Assembly (NCBI GenBank): GCA_016869975.1
Contig: VGCZ01000015.1
Coordinates: 43,730 to 107,729, forward strand
Reading direction: 5' to 3'
Length of the DNA: 64,000 nucleotides
Origin: Alphaproteobacteria bacterium
GTDB lineage: Bacteria > Pseudomonadota > Alphaproteobacteria > Reyranellales > Reyranellaceae
Position numbers and translations under genes: made by a program. Every line of letters starts with the position of its first letter. Position 1 is the first letter of the stretch. Shown in pieces: positions 41,013 to 51,061 of this stretch. The notes beneath the pieces are model-generated. The model was not told the DNA's origin and made no database searches. It was given only the letters and a program-made list of their open reading frames with translations.

Positions 41013-42821
41013 ATGCCGCGACGCGACTGGGTTTGGCACTTCCAGGATCTGTCGCCTCAGCGCCTGTGGCCGCTGATCGCCGACACCAACCGCTTCAACG
41101 AGGCGCTGGGCCTGCCGGCCTACGCGCTGGAGGAGATTCCGCAGGCCAACGGCACCGTGCTGCGTCGCGGCACCGGCAAGGTCGCTGGCATGGAGCTGGC
41201 CTGGGAGGAAAAGCCCTACGAGTGGGTGACCAACCGCCAGTTCCGCCAGACACGCGTCTTCTCCAAGGGCCCGTTCGCGCGCTTCGGTCCGGTCTTCGAG
41301 ATCGACGCCGAGGGCGCCGGCTCGCGGGTGAGCTATGGTTTGCAATGGGAGCCGCTGACCTGGCTTGGCCGGCTCACCGGCCGGCGCCTGACCGAGAAGG
41401 CGGGCGCCGCCGTCAAGCAGCGCGTCGAGGAGGCCGCGGCCTTCCTGCGCGGCGAGCGGCCGACGGCCTTCGACTTCCCGCCACCGGCGCCACCATCGGG
41501 CGCGGCGGAACGCGCCGAGGCGGCGATCGCGCTGGCCGAGGGCACCGGGTACGCACACGGTCTGGCGCGACGCCTGGTCGAGCACATCCGCGGCTCGATG
41601 GACGTCGATCTGCAGAACATCAGGCCCAAGGCGTTGGCGCGGCTATGGCAGGTGCCGGACCGGCACGCCATCGAGCTCTGCCTCGCAGGTGTAAAGAGCG
41701 GCATGCTCGACATGCGCTGGAACCTGCTGTGCAGCAACTGCCGTGGCGCCAAGGTCGCGGTGCCGTCGCTCGACCAGCTGCCGCGCGGCGCGCATTGCGC
41801 CTCGTGCAACATTGATTACGGCCGCGACTTCGCGCGCAATGTCGAGCTGGGCTTCGCGCCCGCCGCCTCGCTGCGCCCGGTGGCGACTGGCGGCTTCTGC
41901 CTCAGCGGCCCCAGCGTCACGCCGCACGTCGTCGTGCAGCAGCTTCTGGCGCCCGGCGAGCGCCGCGCGGTGAGCATCGACATCGCGCCGGGCCGCTATC
42001 GTGTGCGCACCTTGCATCCCGGCAACAGCGTCGAGATCGAGCATGAGGGCGGCGCGTTTCCCGGGCTGCGCGCGACGGCCGCCGGCGTCGAGGCGCTGCC
42101 GGCGGGGGTGGCCGGCTCTATCGATTTCGTCAACGACGCCGGCTTCGAGCTGGCGATGCTGATCGAGACACGGGAGTGGGTGCGCGACGCGCTCACCGCG
42201 CACGAGGTGACCACGCTGCAGGTGTTCCGTGACCTGTTCGCGGGCGCCACGCTGCGGCCCGGCGACGAGGCCGGCGTCGGCCAGGTCGCGATCCTGTTCA
42301 CCGACTTGCGCGGCTCGACGGCGATGTACGAAAGCATCGGCGACGCCCAGGCCTTCAACCTCGTGCGCGAGCATTTCGCCGTGCTGGGCCGCGTGGTGCG
42401 CGATCACAACGGCGCGGTGGTGAAGACGATCGGCGACGCGGTCATGGCCGCCTTCACCGATCCGGCGGAAGCCGCGGCCGCCGCGCTGGCGATCCGCGAG
42501 GCGATCATGGCGTTCGATAGCCGCTTCGCGCGCGAGCACGGCGTCGAGAGCGGCCTGGTGGTCAAGCTCGGCGTGCATGCGGGGCCCTGCATCGTCGTGA
42601 CGCTCAACGACCGCCTCGACTATTTCGGCGGCACGGTGAACATGGCGGCGCGGCTGCAGGGTCAGTCGGCTGGCGGCGATATCGTGCTGTCGCGCGCCGT
42701 GGCCGACGATCCCGCCGTGCGCCCGCTGCTCGCCAACCTGCCCAGCCGTGAGGAGACCGTGGCGCTCAAGGGTTTCGCCGAGCCAGTTCCGTTCCTGCGC
42801 GTGCTGCAGGCGTCACCGTAG
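41013..42821 (+). CDS. Class III adenylate/guanylate cyclase with SRPBCC-like and zinc-ribbon (DUF5939-like) regions
   Basis: About 602 residues. Residues 1-150 look like an SRPBCC/START-type ligand fold (WHFQDLSPQRLWPLIAD, then FEIDAEGAGSRVSYGL). A zinc-ribbon-like pair C240-x-x-C243 and C262-x-x-C265 sits in a DUF5939-like middle region. The cyclase domain occupies ~420-598, with D431 (LFTDLRGST), D475 (KTIGDAVMAAF) and FGGTVNMAARLQ, so it should be active. ATG 41013 has aaggggg at the right distance; GTG 40998 is an alternative that overlaps the HAD stop. It is the third cyclase in the window and has a different sensor part from the others. It converges on and overlaps the next gene by 9 bp. 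Confidence 0.9.
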   Translation: MPRRDWVWHFQDLSPQRLWPLIADTNRFNEALGLPAYALEEIPQANGTVLRRGTGKVAGMELAWEEKPYEWVTNRQFRQTRVFSKGPFARFGPVFEIDAEGAGSRVSYGLQWEPLTWLGRLTGRRLTEKAGAAVKQRVEEAAAFLRGERPTAFDFPPPAPPSGAAERAEAAIALAEGTGYAHGLARRLVEHIRGSMDVDLQNIRPKALARLWQVPDRHAIELCLAGVKSGMLDMRWNLLCSNCRGAKVAVPSLDQLPRGAHCASCNIDYGRDFARNVELGFAPAASLRPVATGGFCLSGPSVTPHVVVQQLLAPGERRAVSIDIAPGRYRVRTLHPGNSVEIEHEGGAFPGLRATAAGVEALPAGVAGSIDFVNDAGFELAMLIETREWVRDALTAHEVTTLQVFRDLFAGATLRPGDEAGVGQVAILFTDLRGSTAMYESIGDAQAFNLVREHFAVLGRVVRDHNGAVVKTIGDAVMAAFTDPAEAAAAALAIREAIMAFDSRFAREHGVESGLVVKLGVHAGPCIVVTLNDRLDYFGGTVNMAARLQGQSAGGDIVLSRAVADDPAVRPLLANLPSREETVALKGFAEPVPFLRVLQASP

Positions 42822-43757
42822 ACGCCAGCGGCGGAAGAAATCCCAGACCGTGTCGGTGATGTTGATCGCGTTGGAAGCCGGGCCAGAGATCGAATCCGGC
42901 AGCATGTCGCGCGTGCCGCCGGACCAGCGATGGCCCAGCCCCTCGACCAGCACGTAGCGCACCTCGACGCCGTCGCGGCATGGGCTGGCCAGATGGAGAT
43001 TTACCGACGGCGCGATCACGCTGCGCGTCGGCGGCGGGCAGCCATTGAGCTCGCGCCAGCGCTGGATGATCGTGGCGTGCGCCGGCTTGGTGAAGGTCGT
43101 GCCCCAGGGTGAACGCACCGGCCCGCCCTGCACCGGATTGAGCGGATCGCTGTCGCCCGAGATGTAAAGGAAGGGCATGGCGCGCGCCGGCGAGGTCGGC
43201 GGCACGACGATGATGCCGGCGATCGGCGCGACGGCGGCGTAGCGGTTGGCGCGGTCGATGGCCATGCGCTGCGCCATGCCGGCGCCGCTGGAAAAGCCGG
43301 TGACGTAGATGCGAGCGCGATCGATCGCCGTGACGCGCGCGATGTCCTCGACCATGGCGTCGATGAAGCCGACATCGTCGCTGCCCAGGATCGCCGCGTT
43401 GCCGCGCGCGCCACCGTCGTTCCAGAATCGCGGATTGGCGAGGAGGTTCGCCGGCCGGTCGGGGAATGGGCGCGAGGCGTCGGGGCCGGCGACGACGAAG
43501 CCCTCGCGTTCGGCCTTGGTTTCCCAACCGTACCGGCGCACCGCCTGCTCACCATTCCCGCCGGCGCCGTGCAACATGATCAGCAACGGTCGCGGGCCGG
43601 TGTTCACAGTCGCGGTGCCGGCGACGTAGTAGGTGCGTGCGACGCCAGCGACATTGATCGTGCGCTGCTCGCCGGCCTCGGCCAGCGAGACCGACAGTAG
43701 GATCATGGCCAGGCCCAGCGCGATCGCCGCCAGCGCCCATCGGCTTACATAGGGCAT
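42813..43757 (-). CDS. Secreted PHB-depolymerase/feruloyl-esterase-like hydrolase
   Basis: A 314-residue alpha/beta hydrolase with a signal anchor (WALAAIALGLAMILLSVSL) and the lipase box GFSSGAGMA (Ser nucleophile near residue 150). PLLIMLHGAGGNGEQ gives the oxyanion region; SGDSDPLNPVQGG the Asp; EGLGHRWSGG the His. This matches the PhaZ/LpqC esterase group. It would act in the periplasm or outside the cell on polyesters or acetylated or feruloylated sugars; the substrate is unproven. gggagg precedes ATG 43757. It overlaps the convergent cyclase gene. Confidence 0.9.
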   Translation of the reverse strand: MPYVSRWALAAIALGLAMILLSVSLAEAGEQRTINVAGVARTYYVAGTATVNTGPRPLLIMLHGAGGNGEQAVRRYGWETKAEREGFVVAGPDASRPFPDRPANLLANPRFWNDGGARGNAAILGSDDVGFIDAMVEDIARVTAIDRARIYVTGFSSGAGMAQRMAIDRANRYAAVAPIAGIIVVPPTSPARAMPFLYISGDSDPLNPVQGGPVRSPWGTTFTKPAHATIIQRWRELNGCPPPTRSVIAPSVNLHLASPCRDGVEVRYVLVEGLGHRWSGGTRDMLPDSISGPASNAINITDTVWDFFRRWRLR

Positions 43758-43822
43758 CGCAACGCCTCCCTCGACGGCACCTGTCGAGGGATACGCAAGC
43801 GCGGCGCTGGCCATCCCCGCGC

Positions 43823-44770
43823 TCAGCGGCTGAAATATGCCGCCAGCACGCCGGCCGCTTCGTCGTTGGCGACCAGGCCCTGCCTGAGGAAGCGCGTCAG
43901 CGAGAAGAAGCCGTGGATGGTGCCCGGGAACTCGCTGTAGACCGTACGCACGCCCGCCGCGCGCAGCTTGGTGGCGTAGGCCAGCCCCTCGTCACGCAGC
44001 GGATCGTAACCGGCGGTCAGCACATAGGCCGGCGGCAGGCCCGACAGATCCGCCGATAGCAGCGGCGACATTCTGGGATCGCGCAGGTCGGTGCCCGCCG
44101 GCGCGTAGTGGCCGAAGAACCAGTCCATTAGCTCCTGGGTGAGGAAATAGCCCTCGCCCTTGGCACGCCGCGACTCGGCGTGGCTGACGCTATCGGTCGC
44201 CGGGTAGATCAGCATCTGGAAGGCGGGCATGGCCTCGCCGGCCTTCTTCACGAGCTGGCAGACCACGGCCGCGAGGTTGCCGCCGGCGGAGTCGCCGCCC
44301 ACGGCGATGCGATCGGCCGAGGTGTCGAAGACGGCGGCGTTGTCTCTGATGTGGCGGAACGCGGCCAGCGCGTCGTCGACCGGGGCGGGGAAGGGGTGCT
44401 CGGGCGCCAGGCGGTAGTCGATCGAGATCACCTGGCAGCGGCTCTTGTTGGCGACGCGTCGGCAGGTCGAGTCGTGCGTCTCGATGTTGCCGATCACGAA
44501 GCCGCCACCGTGATAGTAGACCAGGGTCGGGATCGTCTTCTCCTCGACGCCCAGCGGCCAGTAGCGCCGGTAGGCGATCGCGCCGGCGGGTCCGGGCAAG
44601 GCGCCGTCGACCACGCGTGCGACATCGGGCGGATCGGCCTCGCCCTCGCAGGACATGCGATCGACGGCCGGTCGGCCCACCGACACCGGCAGGTCGCTGA
44701 GCTTGGGCCGGCCGGCGGCGGTCGCCTTCTCCAGCAGGTCGAGGAAGAAGCTGACTTCGGCGTCGAGCAT
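43823..44770 (-). CDS. Alpha/beta hydrolase of the hormone-sensitive-lipase/Aes type
   Basis: A 315-residue cytoplasmic esterase: oxyanion motif YYHGGGFVIG (near 82-91), DYRLAPEHPFPAPVDD, nucleophile GDSAGGNLAA, Asp in TAGYDPLRDEG and His in TIHGFFS. All catalytic residues are present. It probably hydrolyses short acyl esters. aggag precedes ATG 44770. The Bug-receptor gene lies 7 bp upstream on the same strand, so they may be one transcript with the next esterase gene. Confidence 0.92.
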   Translation of the reverse strand: MLDAEVSFFLDLLEKATAAGRPKLSDLPVSVGRPAVDRMSCEGEADPPDVARVVDGALPGPAGAIAYRRYWPLGVEEKTIPTLVYYHGGGFVIGNIETHDSTCRRVANKSRCQVISIDYRLAPEHPFPAPVDDALAAFRHIRDNAAVFDTSADRIAVGGDSAGGNLAAVVCQLVKKAGEAMPAFQMLIYPATDSVSHAESRRAKGEGYFLTQELMDWFFGHYAPAGTDLRDPRMSPLLSADLSGLPPAYVLTAGYDPLRDEGLAYATKLRAAGVRTVYSEFPGTIHGFFSLTRFLRQGLVANDEAAGVLAAYFSR

Positions 44771-44777
44771 GGGGCTC

Positions 44778-45752
44778 CTAGTCGATCTTGATGTTGGCGG
44801 CCTTGATGATCGCGCTCCAGCGGGCGCGCTCCTCGGCGATATGCGCGACGACCGCCTCCGACGTGCCGGGATCGACGATCCCGCCCTGCGCGGCGAAGGC
44901 ATCGATGACGTCCTTCTGCTTCAGCGTATCGACGGCAGCGGCGTTCAGCCGCGCGCGGGCCGCGGCCGGCACGCCCGAGGCCGTGAGCAGCGCGTACCAG
45001 TTGTCCGAGATCACCTTGGGGAAGCCGGCCTCGACGGCGTTGGGCACGTCGGGCAGCAGCGGCGAGCGCTTGGCGCTGGTCATCATCAGCGGCTTGAGCG
45101 CGCCGGTGCGGAAATGCGCCAGCATCGCGGTGATGTCGAGGATCGCCATCTGCACGCGGCCGGCAAGCAGGTCGACCACCGCTGGTGCGGCGCCGCGATA
45201 GGGCACGTGCACGATCTCGATGCCGGCCTCGCGCTTGAACAGCTCGCCCGCGAGATGGGTGATGCCGCCCAGCCCGGCCGAACCGTAATTGATCTTGCCC
45301 GGCTCCGCCTTAGCCTTGGTGACCAGGTCGGCGACGGTGTTGATGCCCAAGCCGGGATAGACGCCCAGCACCTCCTGCACGCGCGTCACGAGCGTGATCG
45401 GCGCCAAGTCCTTGCCGGCGTCGTAGGGGATGGTCGCCAGCAATTGCGGCATCAAGGTCAAGGCGCTGGGGCTGCCGAGGCCGAAGACATGACCGTCCGG
45501 GGCCGACTTGGCGACGAAGTCGACGCCGGTGACGCCGGCCACCCCGGTCTTGTTGTCGACAACGACGCTCTGGCCCAGCCGCTCTGACATGCCTTTGGCC
45601 AGCAGCCGGCCGAAGACATCCGCCGGGCCGCCGGCGGGAAATGGCACTACCAGGGTCATCGTCCGGCTGGGGAAGGCCTGCGCCAGCGCTGGCGCCGGCA
45701 GGGCGGCGAGGCCCGCGATGCCCGCCAGCGCGCCGCGTCTTGTGATCGCCAT
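44778..45752 (-). CDS. Tripartite tricarboxylate (Bug/TctC-type) periplasmic binding protein 3
   Basis: A 324-residue receptor with a twin-arginine-like signal peptide ([16 protein letters not shown]...ALAQ) and Bug marks [31 protein letters not shown] and [13 protein letters not shown]. As with the other two, no TctA or TctB is encoded nearby. Strong gggagg ribosome site before ATG 45752. It leads a minus-strand run with two ester hydrolases, so the ligand may be released by or fed to those enzymes; this is inference. Confidence 0.92.
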   Translation of the reverse strand: MAITRRGALAGIAGLAALPAPALAQAFPSRTMTLVVPFPAGGPADVFGRLLAKGMSERLGQSVVVDNKTGVAGVTGVDFVAKSAPDGHVFGLGSPSALTLMPQLLATIPYDAGKDLAPITLVTRVQEVLGVYPGLGINTVADLVTKAKAEPGKINYGSAGLGGITHLAGELFKREAGIEIVHVPYRGAAPAVVDLLAGRVQMAILDITAMLAHFRTGALKPLMMTSAKRSPLLPDVPNAVEAGFPKVISDNWYALLTASGVPAAARARLNAAAVDTLKQKDVIDAFAAQGGIVDPGTSEAVVAHIAEERARWSAIIKAANIKID

Positions 45753-45899
45753 CGTGCCCTCCCATCTCGGTCGCATGCGGCGCGACTGTGCCCGTTTTCG
45801 CCATACGGCGGAAGGTGGGGTGACCGGGCTTTGCCTGCGCCGGGCGCATGCGCTAAGACCGCCGAAGAAGCGTGCCGTGGCAGGACGCGAGGCAGGACG

Positions 45900-48056
45900 A
45901 TGGCCGACTTCCCGAAGAAAACCCTCGAGGACTGGACCAAGCTGGCGCAGCGCGAGCTCAGGGACCGTCCGCTGGCGTCGCTCGACTGGATGACCCCCGA
46001 GGGCATCAAGGTGAAGCCGCTCTATACCGCGGCCGACCTGGAGGGCCTCGAGACGCTGGGCACCGTGCCGGGTATGCCGCCCTTCCTGCGCGGACCGAAG
46101 GCGACGATGTACGCCGGCCGCCCGTGGACGGTGCGCCAGTACGCCGGCTTCTCGACGGCGGAGGAAAGCAACCGCTTCTATCGCGCCAATCTCGCCGCCG
46201 GTCAGCAGGGCGTGTCGGTGGCCTTCGATCTCGCCACCCATCGCGGCTACGACAGCGACCATCCGCGCGTCGTGGGCGATGTCGGCAAGGCCGGCGTGGC
46301 GATCGATTCGGTCGAGGACATGAAGATCCTGTTCGACGGCATCCCGCTCGACAAGATGAGCGTGTCGATGACCATGAACGGCGCGGTGCTGCCGGTGCTC
46401 GCCGGCTACATCGTTGCGGCGGAAGAGCAGGGGGTGAGCCAGGACAAGCTCTCGGGGACCATCCAGAACGACATCCTCAAGGAGTTCATGGTCCGCAACA
46501 CGTATATCTATCCGCCCGGCCCCAGCATGCGGATCGTCGCCGACATTATCGAGTACACGGCGCAGAACATGCCGAAGTTCAACTCGATCTCGATCTCCGG
46601 CTACCACATGCAGGAAGCCGGCGCCACGCAGGTGCAGGAGCTGGCGTTCACGCTCGCCGACGGGCTCGAGTATGTACGCGCGGCGCTGGGCAAGGGGCTC
46701 GATATCGACGCCTTCGCGCCCCGGCTGAGCTTCTTCTGGGCGATCGGCATGAACTTCTTCATGGAGATCGCCAAGATGCGCGCCGCCCGCTTCCTGTGGG
46801 CCGAGCTGATCGCGCCGTTCAATCCCAAGAAGAGCGACAGCCTGGCGCTGCGCACGCATTGCCAGACCTCCGGCGTGTCGCTGACCGAGCAGGACCCCTA
46901 CAACAACGTCGTGCGCACGGCGATCGAGGCGCTGGCGGCGGTGCTGGGCGGCACACAGTCGCTGCACACCAACGCCTTCGACGAGGCGATCGCGCTGCCG
47001 TCGGTGACTTCGGCACGCATCGCGCGCAACACGCAGCTGATCATCCAGCACGAGACCGGCGTCACCAATGTCGTCGATCCGCTGGCCGGCAGCTACTACC
47101 TGGAGAGCCTGACCGCCGGCATGGTAGCCGAGGCGCGCAAGCTGATCGCCGAGGTCGAGGCGATGGGCGGCATGACCAAGGCGGTCGAGGCTGGCATGCC
47201 CAAGCTGCGCATCGAGGAGGCCGCGGCACGGCGTCAGGCGCGCGTCGATCGCGGCGAGGAAGTCGTCGTCGGCGTCAACAAGTACAAGCTGAAGGAAGAG
47301 GAGCCGATCGACATCCTGGAGGTCGACAACACCGCGGTGCGCGAGGCCCAGGTAACGCGGCTCAACACCATCAAGTCCCGGCGCGACGCGGCCAAGGTCA
47401 AGGCGGCGCTCGACGCGCTGACAGCCGCCGCCGCCGACGGCTCGGGCAACCTGCTGGCGCTGGCCGTCGAGGCGACGCGCGCGCGCGCCACGGTGGGCGA
47501 GATCTCCGACGCGATGGAGAAGGTCTTCACCCGTCACAACGCGGTGATCCGCTCGATCGCCGGCGTCTACAACCAGGGCTGGGAAGGCGACGAGGGCTAT
47601 CAGCGCATCCAGCGCGAGATCGCAGCCTTCGCCGAGGCCGAGGGTCGCCGTCCGCGCATGATGGTCTGCAAGATGGGCCAGGACGGTCACGACCGAGGCG
47701 CCAAGGTGATCGCCACTGCCTTCGCCGATCTCGGTTTCGACGTCGATATCGGGCCGCTATTCCAGACGCCGGAGGAAGCCGCGCGCCAGGCGATCGAGAA
47801 CGACGTTCACGTCGTCGGCGTGTCCTCGCAGGCTGCCGGCCACAAGACGCTGGTCCCTGAATTGATCAAGCACCTGCGTGCGCAAGGCGGCGAGGACATC
47901 CTCGTGGTCTGCGGCGGCGTGATCCCGGCGCAGGACTACGACTTCCTGCGTTCGGCCGGCGTCTCCGGCATCTACGGCCCTGGCACCAACATCCCCAAGG
48001 CCGCGCACGAGATCCTTGAGCTGATCCGCAAGCCCGGCCGCATCGCCGCGGAATGA
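45900..48056 (+). CDS. scpA: Methylmalonyl-CoA mutase
   Basis: A 718-residue adenosylcobalamin enzyme interconverting (R)-methylmalonyl-CoA and succinyl-CoA in propionate metabolism. Seen: [21 protein letters not shown] with the active-site Tyr (near residue 75), [47 protein letters not shown], and the C-terminal B12 domain with [15 protein letters not shown], whose His is the cobalt ligand. Both domains are on one chain, as in homodimeric MutB types; no small subunit is present. Its chaperone gene meaB lies about 4.6 kb downstream. No cobalamin-riboswitch box was noted upstream. Confidence 0.95.
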   Translation: MADFPKKTLEDWTKLAQRELRDRPLASLDWMTPEGIKVKPLYTAADLEGLETLGTVPGMPPFLRGPKATMYAGRPWTVRQYAGFSTAEESNRFYRANLAAGQQGVSVAFDLATHRGYDSDHPRVVGDVGKAGVAIDSVEDMKILFDGIPLDKMSVSMTMNGAVLPVLAGYIVAAEEQGVSQDKLSGTIQNDILKEFMVRNTYIYPPGPSMRIVADIIEYTAQNMPKFNSISISGYHMQEAGATQVQELAFTLADGLEYVRAALGKGLDIDAFAPRLSFFWAIGMNFFMEIAKMRAARFLWAELIAPFNPKKSDSLALRTHCQTSGVSLTEQDPYNNVVRTAIEALAAVLGGTQSLHTNAFDEAIALPSVTSARIARNTQLIIQHETGVTNVVDPLAGSYYLESLTAGMVAEARKLIAEVEAMGGMTKAVEAGMPKLRIEEAAARRQARVDRGEEVVVGVNKYKLKEEEPIDILEVDNTAVREAQVTRLNTIKSRRDAAKVKAALDALTAAAADGSGNLLALAVEATRARATVGEISDAMEKVFTRHNAVIRSIAGVYNQGWEGDEGYQRIQREIAAFAEAEGRRPRMMVCKMGQDGHDRGAKVIATAFADLGFDVDIGPLFQTPEEAARQAIENDVHVVGVSSQAAGHKTLVPELIKHLRAQGGEDILVVCGGVIPAQDYDFLRSAGVSGIYGPGTNIPKAAHEILELIRKPGRIAAE

Positions 48057-48105
48057 ACTCTCTCTTCCACGAACCGCAGAGCTATCGCATCTGAGTTTGC
48101 GTCTA

Positions 48106-48126
48106 CCTTCCCCCTTCGGGGGAAGG
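48106..48126. repeat. Palindromic repeat, family A, copy 5 (short)
   Basis: Arms ccttccccc / gggggaagg with a ttc loop. It lies between the convergent mutase and DUF3108-like genes. Confidence 0.8.
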
Positions 48127-48183
48127 CAAGACCAAGTCAAACAGGCCTTGCGCGATCGCGCTGCTCAGAGAGGGCGCAAGACC

Positions 48184-49068
48184 TCAGCGGTTCATCGCCT
48201 CGCGATCCTCGGGGCGGAACTCGCGGATCTCTCGCTTCTTGAGGCGGCCGGCCAGCGTGCCCCAGCCGGTCGACAGCGTGACGCGCACCGGGAACTCGAT
48301 GCCGCTGTCGTCGAGCTTGCCCAGCCAGACGCGGATCGGCTCGTCGTCGGTCGCCTGGTCCTTGGGGTTGCCGTCGCCGTAGCCGGCGATCTTCTTCATG
48401 CGCATCTCGCAGGTGTTGGTCTGCCCCGAGAACAACGTGGTGAAGCCCGGCGGCAGCACTTGCGGCGAGGCCGGCCCGGCGACCAGATCGAAGCGGCGCT
48501 TGCTGTCGAACATCTTGATGGTGCGGTTGCAGGGCCCGCCCGGGCTGAAGGCGGCGATCATCAGCGCCGTCGCCGGATCGACCGCGCCCTTCTTTTGCGC
48601 CGGTGTGGGCTTGAAGCTCTCGGGCTGGTCGAGATTGGTATGGGTCTCGTCCAGCGAACCGTCGGGCAAATACCGCACCGTCCAGCTCCGCTTGAAGTCA
48701 CGGCCCACGGCGATGCCGGTATAGGCGGTCGCCGGCGTGACGCCGGCCGGTCCGAGCGTGCCGATCGCCTGGTTGCGCGAGCCGAACGCGGCGGTCAGCG
48801 CGCGCAGCACGCCCTCGTTCTGCACGCTCATGTCGAACTGGTAGCGCGTGCCGTCGATGCGGGTGACGGTGTCGACCGTCAGGGTTCTGAGGCCGATGAT
48901 GTGGACCTCGTACTCCAGCACGATGACCCGGCTCTGTTGCGGTGCGCTATTGGTACGCGGCGCCTGGGCCTGGGCAGCCGTGCCACCCATAAGAGCCACC
49001 AAGCCCAGGGCGGCCAGCGCCCGTCCGGCCTTGCCCATGCGTCGGGCGGTTCTCATATCCATGCTCAT
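48184..49068 (-). CDS. Periplasmic DUF3108-like protein
   Basis: A 294-residue exported protein. The N-terminus MSMDMRTARRMGKAGRALAALGLVALMGGTAAQAQ (given here as start and end of the signal peptide, ~residues 1-35) is followed by a beta-rich domain with VLEYEVHIIGLRTLTVD, AIGTLGPAG and a C-terminal DEPIRVWLGKLDDSGIEFPV, the usual DUF3108 ending. The function of the family is unknown; it is probably envelope-related. ATG 49068 has ggagc upstream. It diverges from the Atm1-type ABC gene. Confidence 0.82.
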   Translation of the reverse strand: MSMDMRTARRMGKAGRALAALGLVALMGGTAAQAQAPRTNSAPQQSRVIVLEYEVHIIGLRTLTVDTVTRIDGTRYQFDMSVQNEGVLRALTAAFGSRNQAIGTLGPAGVTPATAYTGIAVGRDFKRSWTVRYLPDGSLDETHTNLDQPESFKPTPAQKKGAVDPATALMIAAFSPGGPCNRTIKMFDSKRRFDLVAGPASPQVLPPGFTTLFSGQTNTCEMRMKKIAGYGDGNPKDQATDDEPIRVWLGKLDDSGIEFPVRVTLSTGWGTLAGRLKKREIREFRPEDREAMNR

Positions 49069-49181
49069 CAGGCTGCTCCAGGGGCTCCCTGCAAGACTCT
49101 TGGCGCGATTTGCGGTATGGGGACCGCCGCGCGGCATATCGCGTTCCCTCGGCACCGTCCAGCACCGGTACTTGTCATCCT

Positions 49182-51047
49182 ATGTCGCCGCCCGCCTCGC
49201 CGTTACCCAATATCAAGGCCGCCGACGCCTGGCGGGTCGTGCGAATCCTGCTGCCTCATCTTTGGCCGCGCAATGCGGTGGAATTGCGGCTGAGAGTCGT
49301 CGCCGCCGGCGTCCTTCTGGTGCTGGCCAAGCTGGTCAATGTCAACGCCCCGCTGCTCTACAAATACGCCGTCGATTCGCTCTCGGATCAGCGCGCCCAG
49401 ATCGTCGCGGTGCCGATCCTGCTGCTCGTGGCCTATGGCGTCTCGCGGGTCGCGGCGCAGGCCTTCGGCGAGATGCGCGACGCGATCTTCGCCAAGGTCG
49501 CGCAGCGCGCCGTGCGCTCGCTGGCGCTGTCGACCTTCCAGCACATGCACAAGCTCGCGCTGCGCTTCCACCTGGAGCGCCGCACCGGCGGCCTGTCGCG
49601 CGTCATCGAGCGCGGCACGCAGTCGATGGACTTCCTGATCAACTTCATGACCTTCAACATCATCCCGACGATCCTGGAGATCCTCCTGGTCGCCGGGATC
49701 ATGTGGTACCTGTACGACTGGCGCTTCGCCGCCGTCACCATGGCGGCGATCGCCGGCTACATCGTCTTCACGGTCAAGCTTTCGGAATGGCGCACCTCGC
49801 TGGTGCGACGCATGAACGAAAGCGACACGGAGGCCAACGCCAAGGCGATCGACAGCCTCCTGAACTACGAGACGGTGAAGTACTTCGGCAACGAGAGGCA
49901 CGAGGCCGCGCGCTTCGACGTGGCGCGCAAGGCCTATGAAAAGGCCGCCGTGAAGAGCCGTGTCTCGCTTTCCCTGCTCAATGTCGGCCAGGGCTTCATC
50001 ATCTCGGTCGGCCTGGTGATCGTCATGGCGATGGCCGGCCAGGGGGTGATCAGCGGCAAGATGACCATCGGCGACTTCGTCGCGGTCAACGCCTTCCTGA
50101 TCCAGCTCTACCAGCCGCTCAACTTCCTGGGCTTCGTCTATCGCGAGATCCGCACCGGCCTGGTCAACATGGAGAAGATGTTCGGCCTGCTCGAGGCCGA
50201 TATCGAGGTCGCCGACAAGCCCGGCGCGCCGACGCTGGCGCCTGGCCCGGGCGCGGTGCGCTTCGAGCATGTCGACTTCCACTACGAGGCCAACCGCCAA
50301 ATTCTGCACGACGTGACGTTGTCGGTGCCCGCCGGCCACACCGTGGCGATCGTCGGCCCCTCAGGCGCGGGCAAGTCGACCGTCTCGCGCATCCTCTATC
50401 GCTTCTACGATGTCGCCGGCGGCGGCGTGAGCATCGACGGCCAGGATATCCGCGACGTCACCCAGGCCAGCCTGCGCGCCGCCATCGGCATCGTCCCGCA
50501 GGACACGGTGCTGTTCAACGACACCATCTACTACAACATCTGCTATGGCCGGCCCGAGGCGAGCCGCGAGGAGATCGAGGCCGCCGCGAAGCTCGCGCGC
50601 ATCCACGACTTCATCGCCTGCCTGCCCGAGGGCTACGACACCATGGTCGGCGAGCGCGGCCTGAAGCTGTCGGGCGGCGAGAAGCAGCGCGTCGCCATCG
50701 CCCGCACCATCCTCAAGGATCCGCGCATCCTGCTGTTCGACGAGGCGACCAGCGCGCTCGACACGCGCACCGAGCAGGAGATCGCCCAGTCTTTGCGCGA
50801 GGTCTCCCGTGGGCGCACGACCATCGTCATCGCCCATCGCCTGTCGACCGTGGTCGACGCCGACGAGATCGTCGTGCTGGTCGAGGGCCGCGTCGCCGAG
50901 CGCGGCACGCATCCGGCGCTGATGGCGAAGAACGGCGTCTACGCCGACATGTGGCGCCGCCAGGCTGAAGCCGCCGAGGAGGCCCTGGCCGAACTCCCCG
51001 AAGCGCCTTCGCTGCGCTCCCAGGGCCGCCTGCGCGCCGGCGACTGA
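49182..51047 (+). CDS. Atm1/HMT1-type ABC exporter (fused permease-ATPase)
   Basis: A 621-residue half-transporter working as a homodimer in the inner membrane. The membrane domain covers ~30-330 with six helices and the family motif LNYETVKYFGNE. The ATPase has Walker A GPSGAGKST, Q-loop IVPQDTVLFNDT, signature LKLSGGEKQRVAIAR, Walker B ILLFDEATSALD and switch His in VIAHRLST. Homologues export glutathione-bound sulfur or metal species linked to Fe-S protein maturation and metal tolerance. ATG 49182 is the most conserved-looking start. Confidence 0.92.
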   Translation: MSPPASPLPNIKAADAWRVVRILLPHLWPRNAVELRLRVVAAGVLLVLAKLVNVNAPLLYKYAVDSLSDQRAQIVAVPILLLVAYGVSRVAAQAFGEMRDAIFAKVAQRAVRSLALSTFQHMHKLALRFHLERRTGGLSRVIERGTQSMDFLINFMTFNIIPTILEILLVAGIMWYLYDWRFAAVTMAAIAGYIVFTVKLSEWRTSLVRRMNESDTEANAKAIDSLLNYETVKYFGNERHEAARFDVARKAYEKAAVKSRVSLSLLNVGQGFIISVGLVIVMAMAGQGVISGKMTIGDFVAVNAFLIQLYQPLNFLGFVYREIRTGLVNMEKMFGLLEADIEVADKPGAPTLAPGPGAVRFEHVDFHYEANRQILHDVTLSVPAGHTVAIVGPSGAGKSTVSRILYRFYDVAGGGVSIDGQDIRDVTQASLRAAIGIVPQDTVLFNDTIYYNICYGRPEASREEIEAAAKLARIHDFIACLPEGYDTMVGERGLKLSGGEKQRVAIARTILKDPRILLFDEATSALDTRTEQEIAQSLREVSRGRTTIVIAHRLSTVVDADEIVVLVEGRVAERGTHPALMAKNGVYADMWRRQAEAAEEALAELPEAPSLRSQGRLRAGD

Positions 51048-51061
51048 TGGCGGGCGATACG

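Noticed and set aside
45753..45899. Cobalamin riboswitch upstream of methylmalonyl-CoA mutase
   Set aside because: The region is too short for the full element together with the divergent gene's ribosome site, and no B12 box was seen.
45753..47690. Long minus-strand open frame extending the third Bug receptor upstream by 646 codons
   Set aside because: It is antisense to methylmalonyl-CoA mutase and has no family match. The receptor's signal peptide and ribosome site place the start at 45752.
48106..48126. Intrinsic terminator after methylmalonyl-CoA mutase
   Set aside because: The hairpin belongs to the family A repeats and is not followed by a T-run on either strand.
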